NCBI RefSeq assembly: GCF_017433805.1 | Contig: NZ_JAFRGN010000011.1 | Span: 62,001 to 126,000, forward strand | Reading direction: 5' to 3' | Origin: Butyrivibrio sp. | Lineage (GTDB): Bacteria; Bacillota; Clostridia; Lachnospirales; Lachnospiraceae | Length of the DNA: 64,000 nt | Shown here: positions 1 to 9,015 of the stretch, piece after piece | Position numbering within the stretch: the stretch's first letter is position 1 | Layout of the letters: every line of letters begins with the position of its first letter | Notes under the pieces: model-generated | What the model was told of the DNA's origin: nothing | Database searches by the model: none | What the model saw: only the letters and a program-made list of their open reading frames with translations | Program-made: the position numbers and the translations under genes

Positions 1-665
1 TTCTCAGGGAATGTTACGTTAACATCGCCTTCCTTACCAACTTCGAATCCAACGAGTTGCTCTTCGAATCCAGGAATGAATGCACCAGAACCGATTGTAA
101 GAGGATAATCTGTTCCCTTACCGCCCTGGAATGCAACTCCATCAACAAATCCTTCAAAATCAAGAGTTACGATATCACCGTTCTGAACTGCTCTATCTGT
201 AACATCTACTGTTCTAGCGTTTGTGTTGCGCTGCTTGTCGATCTCAGCATCAACATCTGCGTCTGTTACGTCTACGTCCATCTTAGGAACTTCTACGCCC
301 TTATATTTACCGAGCTTAACTGGTGGCTTAAGAGCTACTTCTGCTGTAAAGATGAAATCCTTACCAGCCTCAAGCTGCTCAACGTCGATCTTAGGTGAAG
401 ATACAACGCTCTCGCCGCACTCTTCAACTGCCTTAGGATATTCTGACTCGATGAGCTCGTTAGCTGCATCCTCATAGAATACTCCCTTACCATACATCTG
501 CTCGATCATCTTACGTGGAGCCTTACCCTTACGGAATCCAGGAAGCTGAATCTTGTTCTTATTCTTCTCATATGCGCTCTGCATAGCCTTCTCAAGCTGG
601 TCTGCAGAAACTGTGATTTTAAGCTTAGCCATGCTCTTCTCGAGCTTTTCTACTGTTACGCTCAT
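1..665 (-). CDS. tig: Trigger factor, N-terminal part (gene runs off the left edge)
   Basis: Ribosome-associated chaperone and prolyl isomerase. The 221 residues in view cover the ribosome-binding domain, with the signature-type stretch around GFRKGKAPRKM at about residues 42-52, and the start of the FKBP-like PPIase domain (NGDIVTLDFEGFVDG, then FIPGFEEQLVG). The rest of the PPIase domain and the C-terminal chaperone domain lie outside the window. The ATG at 663-665 is preceded by AGGAGG at good spacing. Firmicute trigger factors are usually about 430 residues, so roughly half is seen. Often followed by clpP/clpX, which cannot be checked here. Confidence 0.96.
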   Translation of the reverse strand, partial: MSVTVEKLEKSMAKLKITVSADQLEKAMQSAYEKNKNKIQLPGFRKGKAPRKMIEQMYGKGVFYEDAANELIESEYPKAVEECGESVVSSPKIDVEQLEAGKDFIFTAEVALKPPVKLGKYKGVEVPKMDVDVTDADVDAEIDKQRNTNARTVDVTDRAVQNGDIVTLDFEGFVDGVAFQGGKGTDYPLTIGSGAFIPGFEEQLVGFEVGKEGDVNVTFPE

Positions 666-696
666 GTTACTATTGTTTCCTCCTAAAAAATGTCTC

Positions 697-730
697 TGCC
701 CCATTTGGGCACAATCGCTTTCAGATTATA
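697..730 (-). promoter_or_regulatory. Extended -10 promoter and small leader hairpin of tig
   Basis: On the minus strand TGATATAAT gives an extended -10 box (TATAAT at 730-725). There is no good -35. Between it and the tig ribosome binding site is a short hairpin, TGCCC/GGGCA (697-711), in the leader. Promoter assignment rests on motif match only. Confidence 0.5.
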
Positions 731-777
731 TCACAGTGGTTTACAAATTACCACACTTTTTTATTATAAATGCATGT

Positions 778-1329
778 CTATTTTTCTTGAATTTTTTCAA
801 GACTCATCTGGGAGTTTGAATATCGCCTGTCTCCGGTTACATCCTCATAAAACCACTTGGCAGGATTATAATTACTGGCAGCTTCTTCTGACGGAAACTC
901 TACTTCTGCCAGAATTCGTCCTTCAAAAGGAGCCTTGAATACATCAAGCTCTATCTTTATTTCGCCTTTACTCACAGCCTCTTTTAACTTAATATCTTTA
1001 TCCATATACTCCTTGGAGAAAGCATCTTCGTTGATAGGTATAAGATATCTTCTCTTTCTTATCATGTTTCCATCTGCCTTAGCAGACATATGCTCGTAGC
1101 TTATCTGATCTAGTGGCATATTATACTCAACCTGTCCGATGCCATTATCATGGGTTTTATCATCAAAAGGAGTCCCTTTATAAGTCATATAGTAAATATC
1201 ATCCTCTCTCCTAACCCTGATAGCCGGATGAACATTAAGATACCCTTGTTCTATTTCATGATAAGGATAAGCTTCCAGATTAAATGGAATCTCTTTTACT
1301 GTATATTTCTTCTCTATTTCGATTCCCAT
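778..1329 (-). CDS. CYTH domain protein (triphosphate tunnel metalloenzyme)
   Basis: 183 residues. The N-terminus has the family hallmark ExExK (MGIEIEKKY), followed by basic and acidic strands typical of the CYTH tunnel fold (GYLNVHPAIRVRRED, YYMTYKG, IKIELDVF, ILAEVEFPSEE). Known members hydrolyse triphosphate or thiamine triphosphate, or act as class IV adenylate cyclases; which applies cannot be told from sequence. I chose the start at 1329 because AAGGGA lies 7 bases upstream and because it puts ExExK at the very N-terminus as in the family; an in-frame ATG at 1350 would add seven residues. It lies upstream of tig on the same strand with a 112-base gap. Confidence 0.88.
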   Translation of the reverse strand: MGIEIEKKYTVKEIPFNLEAYPYHEIEQGYLNVHPAIRVRREDDIYYMTYKGTPFDDKTHDNGIGQVEYNMPLDQISYEHMSAKADGNMIRKRRYLIPINEDAFSKEYMDKDIKLKEAVSKGEIKIELDVFKAPFEGRILAEVEFPSEEAASNYNPAKWFYEDVTGDRRYSNSQMSLEKIQEK

Positions 1330-1473
1330 ATTATATCCCTTCCATTGCATGATTATGTTTTTATGATCACCATATCACTATACACTATTTTTCTATGTTT
1401 AAACCATGCTTTCAGGTAATCTCTGTGGTAAAATTGTTGTAAAAATTTATATTTCATGCAAAGGGGAAAGACT

Positions 1474-2025
1474 ATGGCAAATACGGCGATTTTTTTAGCA
1501 GATGGATTTGAAGAAATAGAAGCTCTCACTGTTGTTGATCTTCTCAGAAGAGCTGGCATTACAATAACTACAGTATCAATCATGGGAAGGAAAGAGGTTA
1601 CTGGTTCCCACGACATTACCGTTATAGCTGATGCTCTTATTGATGAGATAAATTTTGATGATCTTCACATGCTTATTCTCCCAGGAGGAATGCCAGGAAC
1701 TACAAATCTTGGTGCATGCAAAGAGCTTACTGACAAGATTCTGGAATTCAACGAGCAGGGCAAGATGCTCTGTGCAATATGTGCCGCCCCAACAGTTTTC
1801 GGAAAATTAGGAATATTAAAGGGCATAAAGGCCTGCTGCTATCCAGGCTATGAGGTTGATCTTACAGGTGCAGATGTACAGACATCACCTGTTACAGTCG
1901 ATGGTCACTTTATCACAAGCCGTGGAATGGGAACTGCTATAGAGTTCGGACTTGCCATCATCTGTCATTTCATGGATGGAAATGCCGCTAATAACATGGC
2001 ATCTAAAATCGTATATAAAAGCTAA
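1474..2025 (+). CDS. DJ-1/PfpI family protein
   Basis: 183 residues of the class I glutamine amidotransferase-like fold. Visible family motifs: the N-terminal FLADGFEEIEA with the conserved Glu, the PGGMPG loop, and the nucleophile elbow LCAICAAP containing the reactive Cys, followed by PGYEVD and the TSRGMGTAIEFGLAI segment. This is the bacterial YajL/ThiJ-like type (4-methyl-5-thiazole monophosphate biosynthesis annotations are common but functionally misleading). Likely roles are glyoxalase/deglycase-like or oxidative stress functions; I do not assign a reaction. Start chosen at 1474 because AGGGGA sits 8 bases upstream. A weak extended -10 (TGGTAAAAT) lies near 1430. Confidence 0.9.
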   Translation: MANTAIFLADGFEEIEALTVVDLLRRAGITITTVSIMGRKEVTGSHDITVIADALIDEINFDDLHMLILPGGMPGTTNLGACKELTDKILEFNEQGKMLCAICAAPTVFGKLGILKGIKACCYPGYEVDLTGADVQTSPVTVDGHFITSRGMGTAIEFGLAIICHFMDGNAANNMASKIVYKS

Positions 2026-2036
2026 ATCCAGACAGT

Positions 2037-2077
2037 TTGCCCTATGAACACAAATCATATATAATTACGATTTGTGT
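2037..2077 (+). promoter_or_regulatory. Promoter of the flippase gene with an overlapping dyad
   Basis: TTGCCC (2037-2042), a 17-base spacer and TATAAT (2060-2065) form a good sigma-70 promoter. A perfect 9-bp inverted repeat, ACACAAATC (2048-2056) and GATTTGTGT (2069-2077), straddles the -10 box. As RNA it lacks a U-tract, so an operator is more likely than a terminator for the upstream gene; that reading is inference. Confidence 0.55.
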
Positions 2078-2113
2078 ATAAAAAAGTTTAAAAGTTATTG
2101 TTAAGGGGATTTC

Positions 2114-3664
2114 ATGAAATTAAACAGAACAAAAAATGCTGTTAGAAACTCATTCTACGGCGGAATCAATTTTGTCTATACTACCATTGCGCCTTTCATT
2201 ATGCGTACTCTTATGCTGTATTATCTAGGCGTAGAATATACCGGACTAAACGGTCTTTTTGCATCTATTCTGCAAGTGCTGAATCTTACGGAACTTGGTG
2301 TTGGAAGCGCCATGAATTATAGCATGTACAGAGCTATAGCTGATGATGATGAAGCCAGAATCTGTGCTCTTATGAAACTGTACAGAAAATATTACAGAAT
2401 TATTGGTTCCGTAATAGCTATTATTGGTCTCATAATTCTTCCATTTGTTCCCAAGCTTATAAAAGGAAGCGTACCAGAGGATTTAAATGTATTCATTCTA
2501 TATCTTTTGAATTTATCCACTACTGTATTAAGTTATTTCCTTTTTGCCTATAGAAACTGTCTTGTAGCATCTTTCCAGAGGAATGACATTAACAGTAAAG
2601 TAACAATGAGTGTAAATACTGTTACATACATTTTGCAGGCAATCGTGCTTGTTTGCTTCAGAAACTACTATATTTACCTCATTTTATCGCTACTTTCTCA
2701 GTTATTCATAAATGTTTGCACAGCATATATTACCACCAAGATGTTTCCTAAATATCACCCTGTCGGCGAACTCTCAAAAGAAAACATTTCAGCCATCAAT
2801 CGCAGAGTAAAAGATGTATTCACAGCAAAATTTTCCACAGTTGTAATGAATTCATCTGATCCGATTATTATTTCATCATTTTTGGGATTAACAGCTTTAG
2901 CAATGTACCAAAACTATTACTATATCGTTCATGCTTTAGCGGCTCTAGTGTCAGTTTTACTAACTTCTGTAATGGCTGGTTTCGGCAATAGCCTTCTTAC
3001 AGAAACTGCCGAAAAAAACATTAAAGACCTCAAAAAATTCACTATGCTAATAATGTGGCTCTCTTCTGTGTTTGTTGTTGGCATTTTATCATGTATACAG
3101 CCAGTCATGGATATTTGGGTAGGTCCTGACTTAAAATTTAGTTTCGGCATAGTCATTTGCTTCTGCATTTACTTTTATACAAGTGTAACTTTAAGACTTT
3201 TCAACATGTATAAGGATGCTGCCGGAATTTGGACCTATGACAAATATAGGCCAATGGTAGCTGCAGGAACAAATCTTACGCTCAATTTACTATCTGTAAA
3301 ATTTTTGGGTATTTACGGAATCATCTTATCCACTGTAGTAGCGCAGTTATTTGTATCCATTCCTTGGATACTTAGGAACCTCTTTACATACGTATTTGAT
3401 TCAAAGGCATTGGGAAGCTATGCCAAAAGGATACTTTTCTATTTTGCAGATACCACAATAATATGTTTAATATCATGGCTAGTATGCAACAGTATAGTTC
3501 TTTCTCCATGGTTAACATTTTTAACAAGAGGTGTTATGTGCGTTATCATTTCAAACGTGCTTTTATTTATAACCTATAGGATGCTTCCAGAATATGCAGA
3601 TTGCAAAGAACTGTTTTTAAAACTCATTAGCAAAGGAAGAATGAAACTTAAAAAGAAGGCATAA
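2114..3664 (+). CDS. Polysaccharide flippase (Wzx/MOP superfamily)
   Basis: 516 residues, about 12-14 hydrophobic membrane segments spread along the whole chain, beginning with KNAVRNSFYGGINFVYTTIAPFIMRTL. The N-terminal pattern RTLMLYYLGVEYTGLNGLF is typical of the oligosaccharide flippases (polysaccharide biosynthesis protein family) of Firmicutes. It would move lipid-linked repeat units across the membrane for the EPS locus that follows on the opposite strand. Preceded by its own promoter and an AGGGGA site; it converges on the operon at 3712 with a shared terminator. No Wzx is present elsewhere in the EPS operon, which supports the assignment. Confidence 0.88.
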   Translation: MKLNRTKNAVRNSFYGGINFVYTTIAPFIMRTLMLYYLGVEYTGLNGLFASILQVLNLTELGVGSAMNYSMYRAIADDDEARICALMKLYRKYYRIIGSVIAIIGLIILPFVPKLIKGSVPEDLNVFILYLLNLSTTVLSYFLFAYRNCLVASFQRNDINSKVTMSVNTVTYILQAIVLVCFRNYYIYLILSLLSQLFINVCTAYITTKMFPKYHPVGELSKENISAINRRVKDVFTAKFSTVVMNSSDPIIISSFLGLTALAMYQNYYYIVHALAALVSVLLTSVMAGFGNSLLTETAEKNIKDLKKFTMLIMWLSSVFVVGILSCIQPVMDIWVGPDLKFSFGIVICFCIYFYTSVTLRLFNMYKDAAGIWTYDKYRPMVAAGTNLTLNLLSVKFLGIYGIILSTVVAQLFVSIPWILRNLFTYVFDSKALGSYAKRILFYFADTTIICLISWLVCNSIVLSPWLTFLTRGVMCVIISNVLLFITYRMLPEYADCKELFLKLISKGRMKLKKKA

Positions 3665-3667
3665 ATA

Positions 3668-3710
3668 AAAAACTCATTAGTCCGTATCATTTACAGACTA
3701 ATGAGTTTTT
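3668..3710. terminator. Bidirectional rho-independent terminator
   Basis: Perfect 15-bp stem, AAAAACTCATTAGTC (3668-3682) with GACTAATGAGTTTTT (3696-3710), 13-base loop, and T-rich flanks on both strands. It separates the convergent flippase and EPS operon. Confidence 0.92.
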
Positions 3711-3711
3711 A

Positions 3712-4434
3712 TTATTTCTGGAAAATAGATTTTACTCTCTCGTAGCTCTCTACATCACCGATATCATATCTCTTACCAGGCATTACAAAAGCGTGCATAG
3801 TCTTCTGAGAGCTCAGCCAAGCTGCAAAGCTTCCTGGCGCATCATATCCGCATCCGGCATCTAACGCTCTCTGAATAAGCTGTAAATCTTCAGCCTTGTA
3901 GAAATAGAATGGAGGCACAGCGTGGTTGCCTTTTGGCTCCATTGGCTTTTCTTCATAGGAAGTAATCTTGCCATTATCATCCATTGTTATAACTGCAGTC
4001 TTTCTGAGAGCTTCAAGTCTATCCTCTGGATGACACATTACGCAGGATGTGTCTTTAGACTGCGCAAACTCCACAAATTTAGTGAGTGAAAAATCAAGGA
4101 GGTTATCACCTGCCATTACGATGCTGTCATCCTTAATGCCAGCCTTTTCTACAGCAAGCTGTATGTCCTTAACTGCGCCAAGTCTTGTCTCGTTACTAAC
4201 AGTTCCATCATCTATGATAGTAATGTTTCCACTTCTACCTTTAGCCCAGTCTTCAAAAATCTGAGCAAATTTATGATTGGATACAACTATAAATTCATCA
4301 ATCATTGGCTCAATATCATCAATAAGCCAGTCTAAAATAGCCTTATCTCCTACCTTTAACAAAGGCTTAGGGAAATTCTCTGTAAGAGGATATAATCTTG
4401 TCGCATATCCTGCTGCTAAAATAATACACTTCAT
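3712..4434 (-). CDS. Sugar-phosphate nucleotidyltransferase (RmlA-like)
   Basis: 240 residues with the nucleotidyltransferase signature IILAAGYATRLYPLT and FPKPLLKVG at the N-terminus, a GDNLLDF metal/nucleotide motif near residue 110, and the later EEKP segment. It transfers a nucleotidyl group to a sugar-1-phosphate. It is the last gene of the EPS operon and its start overlaps the stop of the upstream GHMP kinase by four bases (ATGA), which implies translational coupling. Since the kinase makes a sugar-1-phosphate, the pair very probably forms a two-step activation route; the actual sugar is discussed with the kinase. Confidence 0.88.
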   Translation of the reverse strand: MKCIILAAGYATRLYPLTENFPKPLLKVGDKAILDWLIDDIEPMIDEFIVVSNHKFAQIFEDWAKGRSGNITIIDDGTVSNETRLGAVKDIQLAVEKAGIKDDSIVMAGDNLLDFSLTKFVEFAQSKDTSCVMCHPEDRLEALRKTAVITMDDNGKITSYEEKPMEPKGNHAVPPFYFYKAEDLQLIQRALDAGCGYDAPGSFAAWLSSQKTMHAFVMPGKRYDIGDVESYERVKSIFQK

Positions 4435-5603
4435 AAGTTTACTCCATCTGAAATATTACAAATATATGATGAATACTTGCCTTCAAGGTTTGGATACTCC
4501 TTGAGGTAAAGTTCACCTACATGTCTTGTGATCTCTTCTGCCTTATCAGGCTCAATAATAGCCATACAGCAGCCTTTAAATCCAGCGCCGCTAAATCTTC
4601 CGCCATAAATACCATCAGTACCAGTCATGATATCATACAGGGAAATAAGCTCAGGACATCCGCATTCATAGTTTACAACTGAGCTCTTTCCACTTGCAAA
4701 AACAAGATTTCCATACTCGTCAAGATTGCCATTCTTCCATGCTTTAGCTCCAGCTTCTGCTCTTTCTATCTCTGTAAAGAAATGCTCAGCTCGCTTATAA
4801 AATTTCTCTGGAAGTCTGTCCTTGTAAGTGTCAAACACTTCTCTTGGAACATCTCTAAGCCTTGTGTCCGCAAACTTACCATACGGAAGTCCCGCATAGG
4901 ATAAAAGACTGTATGCAGCCGCCTTACACTCATCCTGGCGAAGGTTGTAATCACTGTTAGCAAGAGATCTCTCAAGACCACTAAAGAATATAGCTATCTT
5001 GAAGGGCTTCATATTCTCATTTGTCTGAATCAGCTCATAACTATCATCCGCGCAATCCAGATACAGAAGATGATTCTTTTTGCAGAGCACTTCACAGGAC
5101 TGGTCCAGTTTGCCACAGTTAACACCTACATACTTATTCTCCGCAGCCTTGGCCATCATGATAGCTTCCCACTGATCAAGAGAAATATTATTAACCTTTG
5201 CAAGAGCTGACAAAAAAGCAATAATTACTGCTGCAGAAGAGCTAAGTCCTCCGATAGGAAGCGATCCTTCAATAACAGCTGATAAACCCATTCTAAGCGG
5301 ATATTTCTCAGAAAGTTCCTTGGCTGCGCCTCTAAGATGATCGGCCCAGTCGCCTACTTTCTCATCAGGAATAGACATTACATGGAACTGTGCTCTTTTA
5401 GGAAAGTCCACAGACTGAACTTCTATGACACCGTTCATCTTTGCTGAATAAGCAATGTGAATACCCTTGTCTATAGCAAATCCATTGATCTTACCATACT
5501 GATGATCAATGTGTGCTCCAAGCGGAGATATTCTGTATGGGCAAAAAGCTATGCCCTCTGGATCTTTGTGATAAAACTGGTTGTAAACCTCAATACATTT
5601 CAT
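4431..5603 (-). CDS. GHMP kinase, galacturonokinase-like
   Basis: 390 residues with all three GHMP motifs: the sugar-binding N-terminus YRISPLGAHIDHQYG (residues 23-37), the ATP loop LPIGGLSSSAAV (about 115-126), and GGRFSGAGFKGCCMA near the C-terminus. Classical galactokinases have GEHTDYN in motif 1; here the sequence is GAHIDHQ. From memory the plant galacturonic acid kinase (Arabidopsis GalAK) has the same PLGAHIDHQ and GARFSGAGFRGCC motifs, as well as similar NLRxxEC and KRAEH segments, so phosphorylation of a hexuronic acid at C1 is more likely than of galactose. This is recall, not an alignment. Together with the next gene it could make a UDP-uronate for EPS. Confidence 0.82.
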   Translation of the reverse strand: MKCIEVYNQFYHKDPEGIAFCPYRISPLGAHIDHQYGKINGFAIDKGIHIAYSAKMNGVIEVQSVDFPKRAQFHVMSIPDEKVGDWADHLRGAAKELSEKYPLRMGLSAVIEGSLPIGGLSSSAAVIIAFLSALAKVNNISLDQWEAIMMAKAAENKYVGVNCGKLDQSCEVLCKKNHLLYLDCADDSYELIQTNENMKPFKIAIFFSGLERSLANSDYNLRQDECKAAAYSLLSYAGLPYGKFADTRLRDVPREVFDTYKDRLPEKFYKRAEHFFTEIERAEAGAKAWKNGNLDEYGNLVFASGKSSVVNYECGCPELISLYDIMTGTDGIYGGRFSGAGFKGCCMAIIEPDKAEEITRHVGELYLKEYPNLEGKYSSYICNISDGVNL

Positions 5604-5625
5604 GGTATAAGTATTCCTTAAATCT

Positions 5626-6801
5626 TTATATTTTTCCTTTAACTATTCTCTTAATAGTTCCCAGGAATATGGTCATTTTTCTATTGGCAGATACCCCTTC
5701 TGCCTGATGTGATACATTTCTTAAAGACTTCATACTATATGCAGGAGCAGGCTTGAGCATTACCTTAAGTGCCAAGCATTTCTCAAGCATAGTAGCCTTT
5801 CTCTCATACTGGAACTGCTGGATTTTCTTGAAGTTATCTATTTCTGAGCTAAAATCATCAGCTGTAATATAACCAGCCTGAACCGCCTTATTAAGCAATT
5901 CCTCTCCAATACTGGATCTGGTAAATATAATATTCCTGCCATCTCCCTCTGTAAAATCAGGAGTTCCATCAGCCTTAGAATACCAGGCATCTCCACAGGA
6001 TATATCAGCTGGCTCACCCGTTCCATTCATACAGAACTTGCAGGATTTACGAATATCTCTGCCAAGGATCTTACCCCATGAATCATTATAGGTCATCTGA
6101 GTTTTAGTTCCATTATTATTGATAGCTGTAGCAAAACCAGGCCAGCCATCACCTCTGTACCTAAGATCAGCACATTCCTCAGGCTTACATTTAAGCTCTC
6201 CAAGTAGCTTCATCTGTGCATTCTCGCTAGGGGCACCAGCACAGAAAAAAGAAATTGTGCAAAGAAATCTTGATGCAAACTCAGGATCTATCTTGAAGTA
6301 ATTGATGAGTGCAAGAACGTCACAAGGCTTACCAATGTAGATATATTTTTTGCCTTCTTCTGTAAGGTCAAAAATGTCCGCAAGTGGCATGGACTGTGAA
6401 TATCTGGAACCACATCTATCGATAACCTCTTTGGCTGTGGTGCTGCAGTAAGTCCTGGTTCTCCATGGCTTATCCATATCCTTACCAGTATGAATAACTC
6501 CATCTATAAGCTTCTCATCAAGCAAATATGAAGCAAGCGCTGTAATAACGCCTCCGCTGGATGCCATGTGTCTTACCTGCGGATCATTAGAATATCCTAC
6601 ATATACATTCTCGTATGAGCCCCATTCAGGCTGTACTTCATATGCCGAACCAGAAATTGGACAGACCTTATCGAGAAATTCAATATTGTCTTCCTTTAAA
6701 ACCGGCTGCAAAAGTCCTTTATTAAATTGAAGCTCAGCACGGCCCTTGCCTTGGCAAAGACCGCATGCTGAGCAATACTCGGTGAATCTATTACTACTCA
6801 T
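5626..6801 (-). CDS. FrhB-like protein (coenzyme F420 hydrogenase/dehydrogenase beta subunit family)
   Basis: 391 residues. N-terminal ferredoxin-like cysteines (YCSACGLCQGKG and KVCPISG), then the FrhB_N/FrhB_C type core (SSGGVITALASYLL; GKPCDVLAL; YRGDGWPGF) and a second cysteine set, SCKFCMNGTG and ISCGDAWYS. These proteins carry flavin and iron-sulfur clusters. Family members inside polysaccharide loci are common in gut Firmicutes and Bacteroidetes, but their reaction there is not established; a redox modification of a glycan precursor is a guess. It lies 3 bases downstream of the pyruvyl transferase gene. Confidence 0.86.
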   Translation of the reverse strand: MSSNRFTEYCSACGLCQGKGRAELQFNKGLLQPVLKEDNIEFLDKVCPISGSAYEVQPEWGSYENVYVGYSNDPQVRHMASSGGVITALASYLLDEKLIDGVIHTGKDMDKPWRTRTYCSTTAKEVIDRCGSRYSQSMPLADIFDLTEEGKKYIYIGKPCDVLALINYFKIDPEFASRFLCTISFFCAGAPSENAQMKLLGELKCKPEECADLRYRGDGWPGFATAINNNGTKTQMTYNDSWGKILGRDIRKSCKFCMNGTGEPADISCGDAWYSKADGTPDFTEGDGRNIIFTRSSIGEELLNKAVQAGYITADDFSSEIDNFKKIQQFQYERKATMLEKCLALKVMLKPAPAYSMKSLRNVSHQAEGVSANRKMTIFLGTIKRIVKGKI

Positions 6802-6804
6802 AAA

Positions 6805-7971
6805 TCAAATCGCCTTAAATATATCAATAAGATCTTCCTGAAATGCCTGTAACTTGTCCTGTACATGTCGTTGAGAACTATCTGCTGCCGCCTGAAGTTT
6901 TTTATAATCCAAAACCCATTCAAGTGTCTGATTTACAGCACTTTCCGTATCAAGCGTTTTAACATCAAGAACATAATCATAACCTATATTTTCATATAGT
7001 CCCATAAATTTTCTGCTATATGCCACTGGAATAGTGGCGCATCCTGTAGATACACCAGCCACAGTAGCATGCATTCTGGCTGCAATAAGAACATCCATTG
7101 CTGAAATATAATCTTTTGCATCTATAGGGCTATTGATTTCCCCAACAACATGAGAATCCGGGAACAACTCATGTAGCTTTTTGCATACACCATAGTCATT
7201 CTCGCTTCCATTTTCACTTCCGCCTCCCACATGAGGTATCAGATAAACCTCATATCTTGAGTCACTTGTAAGTTTGGATATTACATTTTTACAATACTCC
7301 TGATAGTCTATCGATAAATCAAACTGATTATTGCCAGTATATCCACCTTTCCACAGGAGACCAGATGGATTAAAGGCAACTTTTATTTTTCCGTTTTGTT
7401 CAAGTTCCTTAGTCTTATATGGAAGTCCAAATGCCACGTCAGTAACAACGCTTACATGTTTGGAGCACATATTTTCCAAAACATTGGCTGACTGCATATC
7501 TCTTGAATATACTTTAAAAGCCCTTTTTATAATCTTGGTAGCCCATGCCTGAGACCATGTACTTTTATATGGTCCATATGTCTGTGGCCCTAAAATGAAT
7601 CTATCGTTATATTTTTCTGCAGCTTCTTTAAGCAGATTGGTTTTAATATATCTCCCAGCCCCATAGATATCAGAAAAACTATCTCCAAGTGTAAAATCAA
7701 AGATAATATCAGCATTTTTGAAATTTTGCTTTAATTTTGTCCAAAAGGATAATTGCTTAGGATGAACCCTTATTACTTCATACTTGCGTACAATATCGTT
7801 GCATTCATACTTTTTATCCGAATAACCTACAGCTGTTAAACTTAAAGTTACACCCAACTTCATGCCGATTTGTTCAAGTATGTTTATAAATGATAATGTC
7901 AATGCCACACATCCCAGGTTTCCATTATCAATTTCAAGTCCAATAACCGACACATTGTACTCTTTTTTCAT
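6805..7971 (-). CDS. Polysaccharide pyruvyl transferase family protein
   Basis: 388 residues of the PF04230 type: a Rossmann-like N-terminus (VSVIGLEIDNGNLGCVALT), the middle GPQTYGPY segment, and the C-terminal donor-binding part with AARMHATVAGVSTGCATIPVAYSRK, whose RMH and GCATIP pattern is characteristic. Members transfer a pyruvyl group from PEP to a sugar, adding acidic ketals to surface glycans. Its pairing with the FrhB-like gene just downstream recurs in EPS loci. Confidence 0.9.
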   Translation of the reverse strand: MKKEYNVSVIGLEIDNGNLGCVALTLSFINILEQIGMKLGVTLSLTAVGYSDKKYECNDIVRKYEVIRVHPKQLSFWTKLKQNFKNADIIFDFTLGDSFSDIYGAGRYIKTNLLKEAAEKYNDRFILGPQTYGPYKSTWSQAWATKIIKRAFKVYSRDMQSANVLENMCSKHVSVVTDVAFGLPYKTKELEQNGKIKVAFNPSGLLWKGGYTGNNQFDLSIDYQEYCKNVISKLTSDSRYEVYLIPHVGGGSENGSENDYGVCKKLHELFPDSHVVGEINSPIDAKDYISAMDVLIAARMHATVAGVSTGCATIPVAYSRKFMGLYENIGYDYVLDVKTLDTESAVNQTLEWVLDYKKLQAAADSSQRHVQDKLQAFQEDLIDIFKAI

Positions 7972-7979
7972 TAATTACT

Positions 7980-8996
7980 TCACTCCCCAAGTGATGTTTT
8001 AATCCCGTCAGCATATATCAGCATTCGCTCATCATGCACTTCATTTCTATCGTAAAGTTCGAACTGATCCCACTTTCTCTTGATATAGTCTGGACGGCTT
8101 ACATTCCCACGCTCAAATTTTGCCCTACAATCTTCTTCTGACTTGCCATAATAATGATTAACTCTAATATAGTCATATGTATTATTTGGATAGTCATTCC
8201 ATGGCGAATTAATCTCAATACCTTTCTCATTAAGCTGCTTAATCTGCCTATTTCTAAGATATGCAAAATGTGGGCTCGTAATACAGCCCTTAATGAGTCT
8301 TGGATTACATATAAATTTGAGAAGTCTGTTAGTCGTTGAATCATATTCAGCTCTATTCAGGTAATTCTCAATAACCAACCCCTCTGGCCTGATCTTATGC
8401 CCAGAAGATCCAAACACAAGCCAGTTCATAGACAAGACCGCCATCCCAGGAAAATGAGAAAATCTATCATCGAGTACCTCTACCAGGCTTTTACTGCTAT
8501 CCGTAGGAACTACAAATTCATCAAGATCAATAAAACCAACATATTTACTATTTTTTTTACACTTTTTAAGGCCTGCATAGTACATATCTAATTGCTTTCC
8601 TTTTCCTGGAAAAAACTGATATTCTACTATTCCCTGATCAATGTATTTCTGCAGGCGAAGCCTGGTATCATCTGTACTACCATTATCAAATATATAGAAC
8701 TTATCCACGCCTACGATTCTATGGTATTCTATCCACTCCTCTATATAGCGGGATTCATTGTAAACACAAGCAACAAATGCTAACTTGTTCTCAAACTTTC
8801 TATCTACAAAAGTTTTAAGTTCAATATTCACTAGTATTCTATCAATAGTATTCTCATACAAATAATTCAATAGTCCAACCAACACTAGCAATGGTGCAAG
8901 AATCACATATAATACTTTCCTTATATTCCGATTATCTACTTTTCTAAGAATATCAAAATATAATTGATAATCGTATTTTCTAATTAATTCATTCAT
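7980..8996 (-). CDS. Family 92-like glycosyltransferase with N-terminal membrane anchor
   Basis: 338 residues. A single hydrophobic helix at about residues 29-48 (VLYVILAPLLVLVGLLNYLY) precedes a GT92/DUF23 catalytic domain: FVACVYNESRYIEEWIEYH, then FYIFDNGSTDDT and GFIDLDEFVVP, the last containing the DxD-like DLDE metal site. The family often transfers galactose, but the donor here is unknown. The anchor places it at the inner face of the membrane, fitting a role in building the lipid-linked EPS repeat unit. Confidence 0.85.
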   Translation of the reverse strand: MNELIRKYDYQLYFDILRKVDNRNIRKVLYVILAPLLVLVGLLNYLYENTIDRILVNIELKTFVDRKFENKLAFVACVYNESRYIEEWIEYHRIVGVDKFYIFDNGSTDDTRLRLQKYIDQGIVEYQFFPGKGKQLDMYYAGLKKCKKNSKYVGFIDLDEFVVPTDSSKSLVEVLDDRFSHFPGMAVLSMNWLVFGSSGHKIRPEGLVIENYLNRAEYDSTTNRLLKFICNPRLIKGCITSPHFAYLRNRQIKQLNEKGIEINSPWNDYPNNTYDYIRVNHYYGKSEEDCRAKFERGNVSRPDYIKRKWDQFELYDRNEVHDERMLIYADGIKTSLGE

Positions 8997-9015
8997 TAAG
9001 CCTCACCATCAGCTT

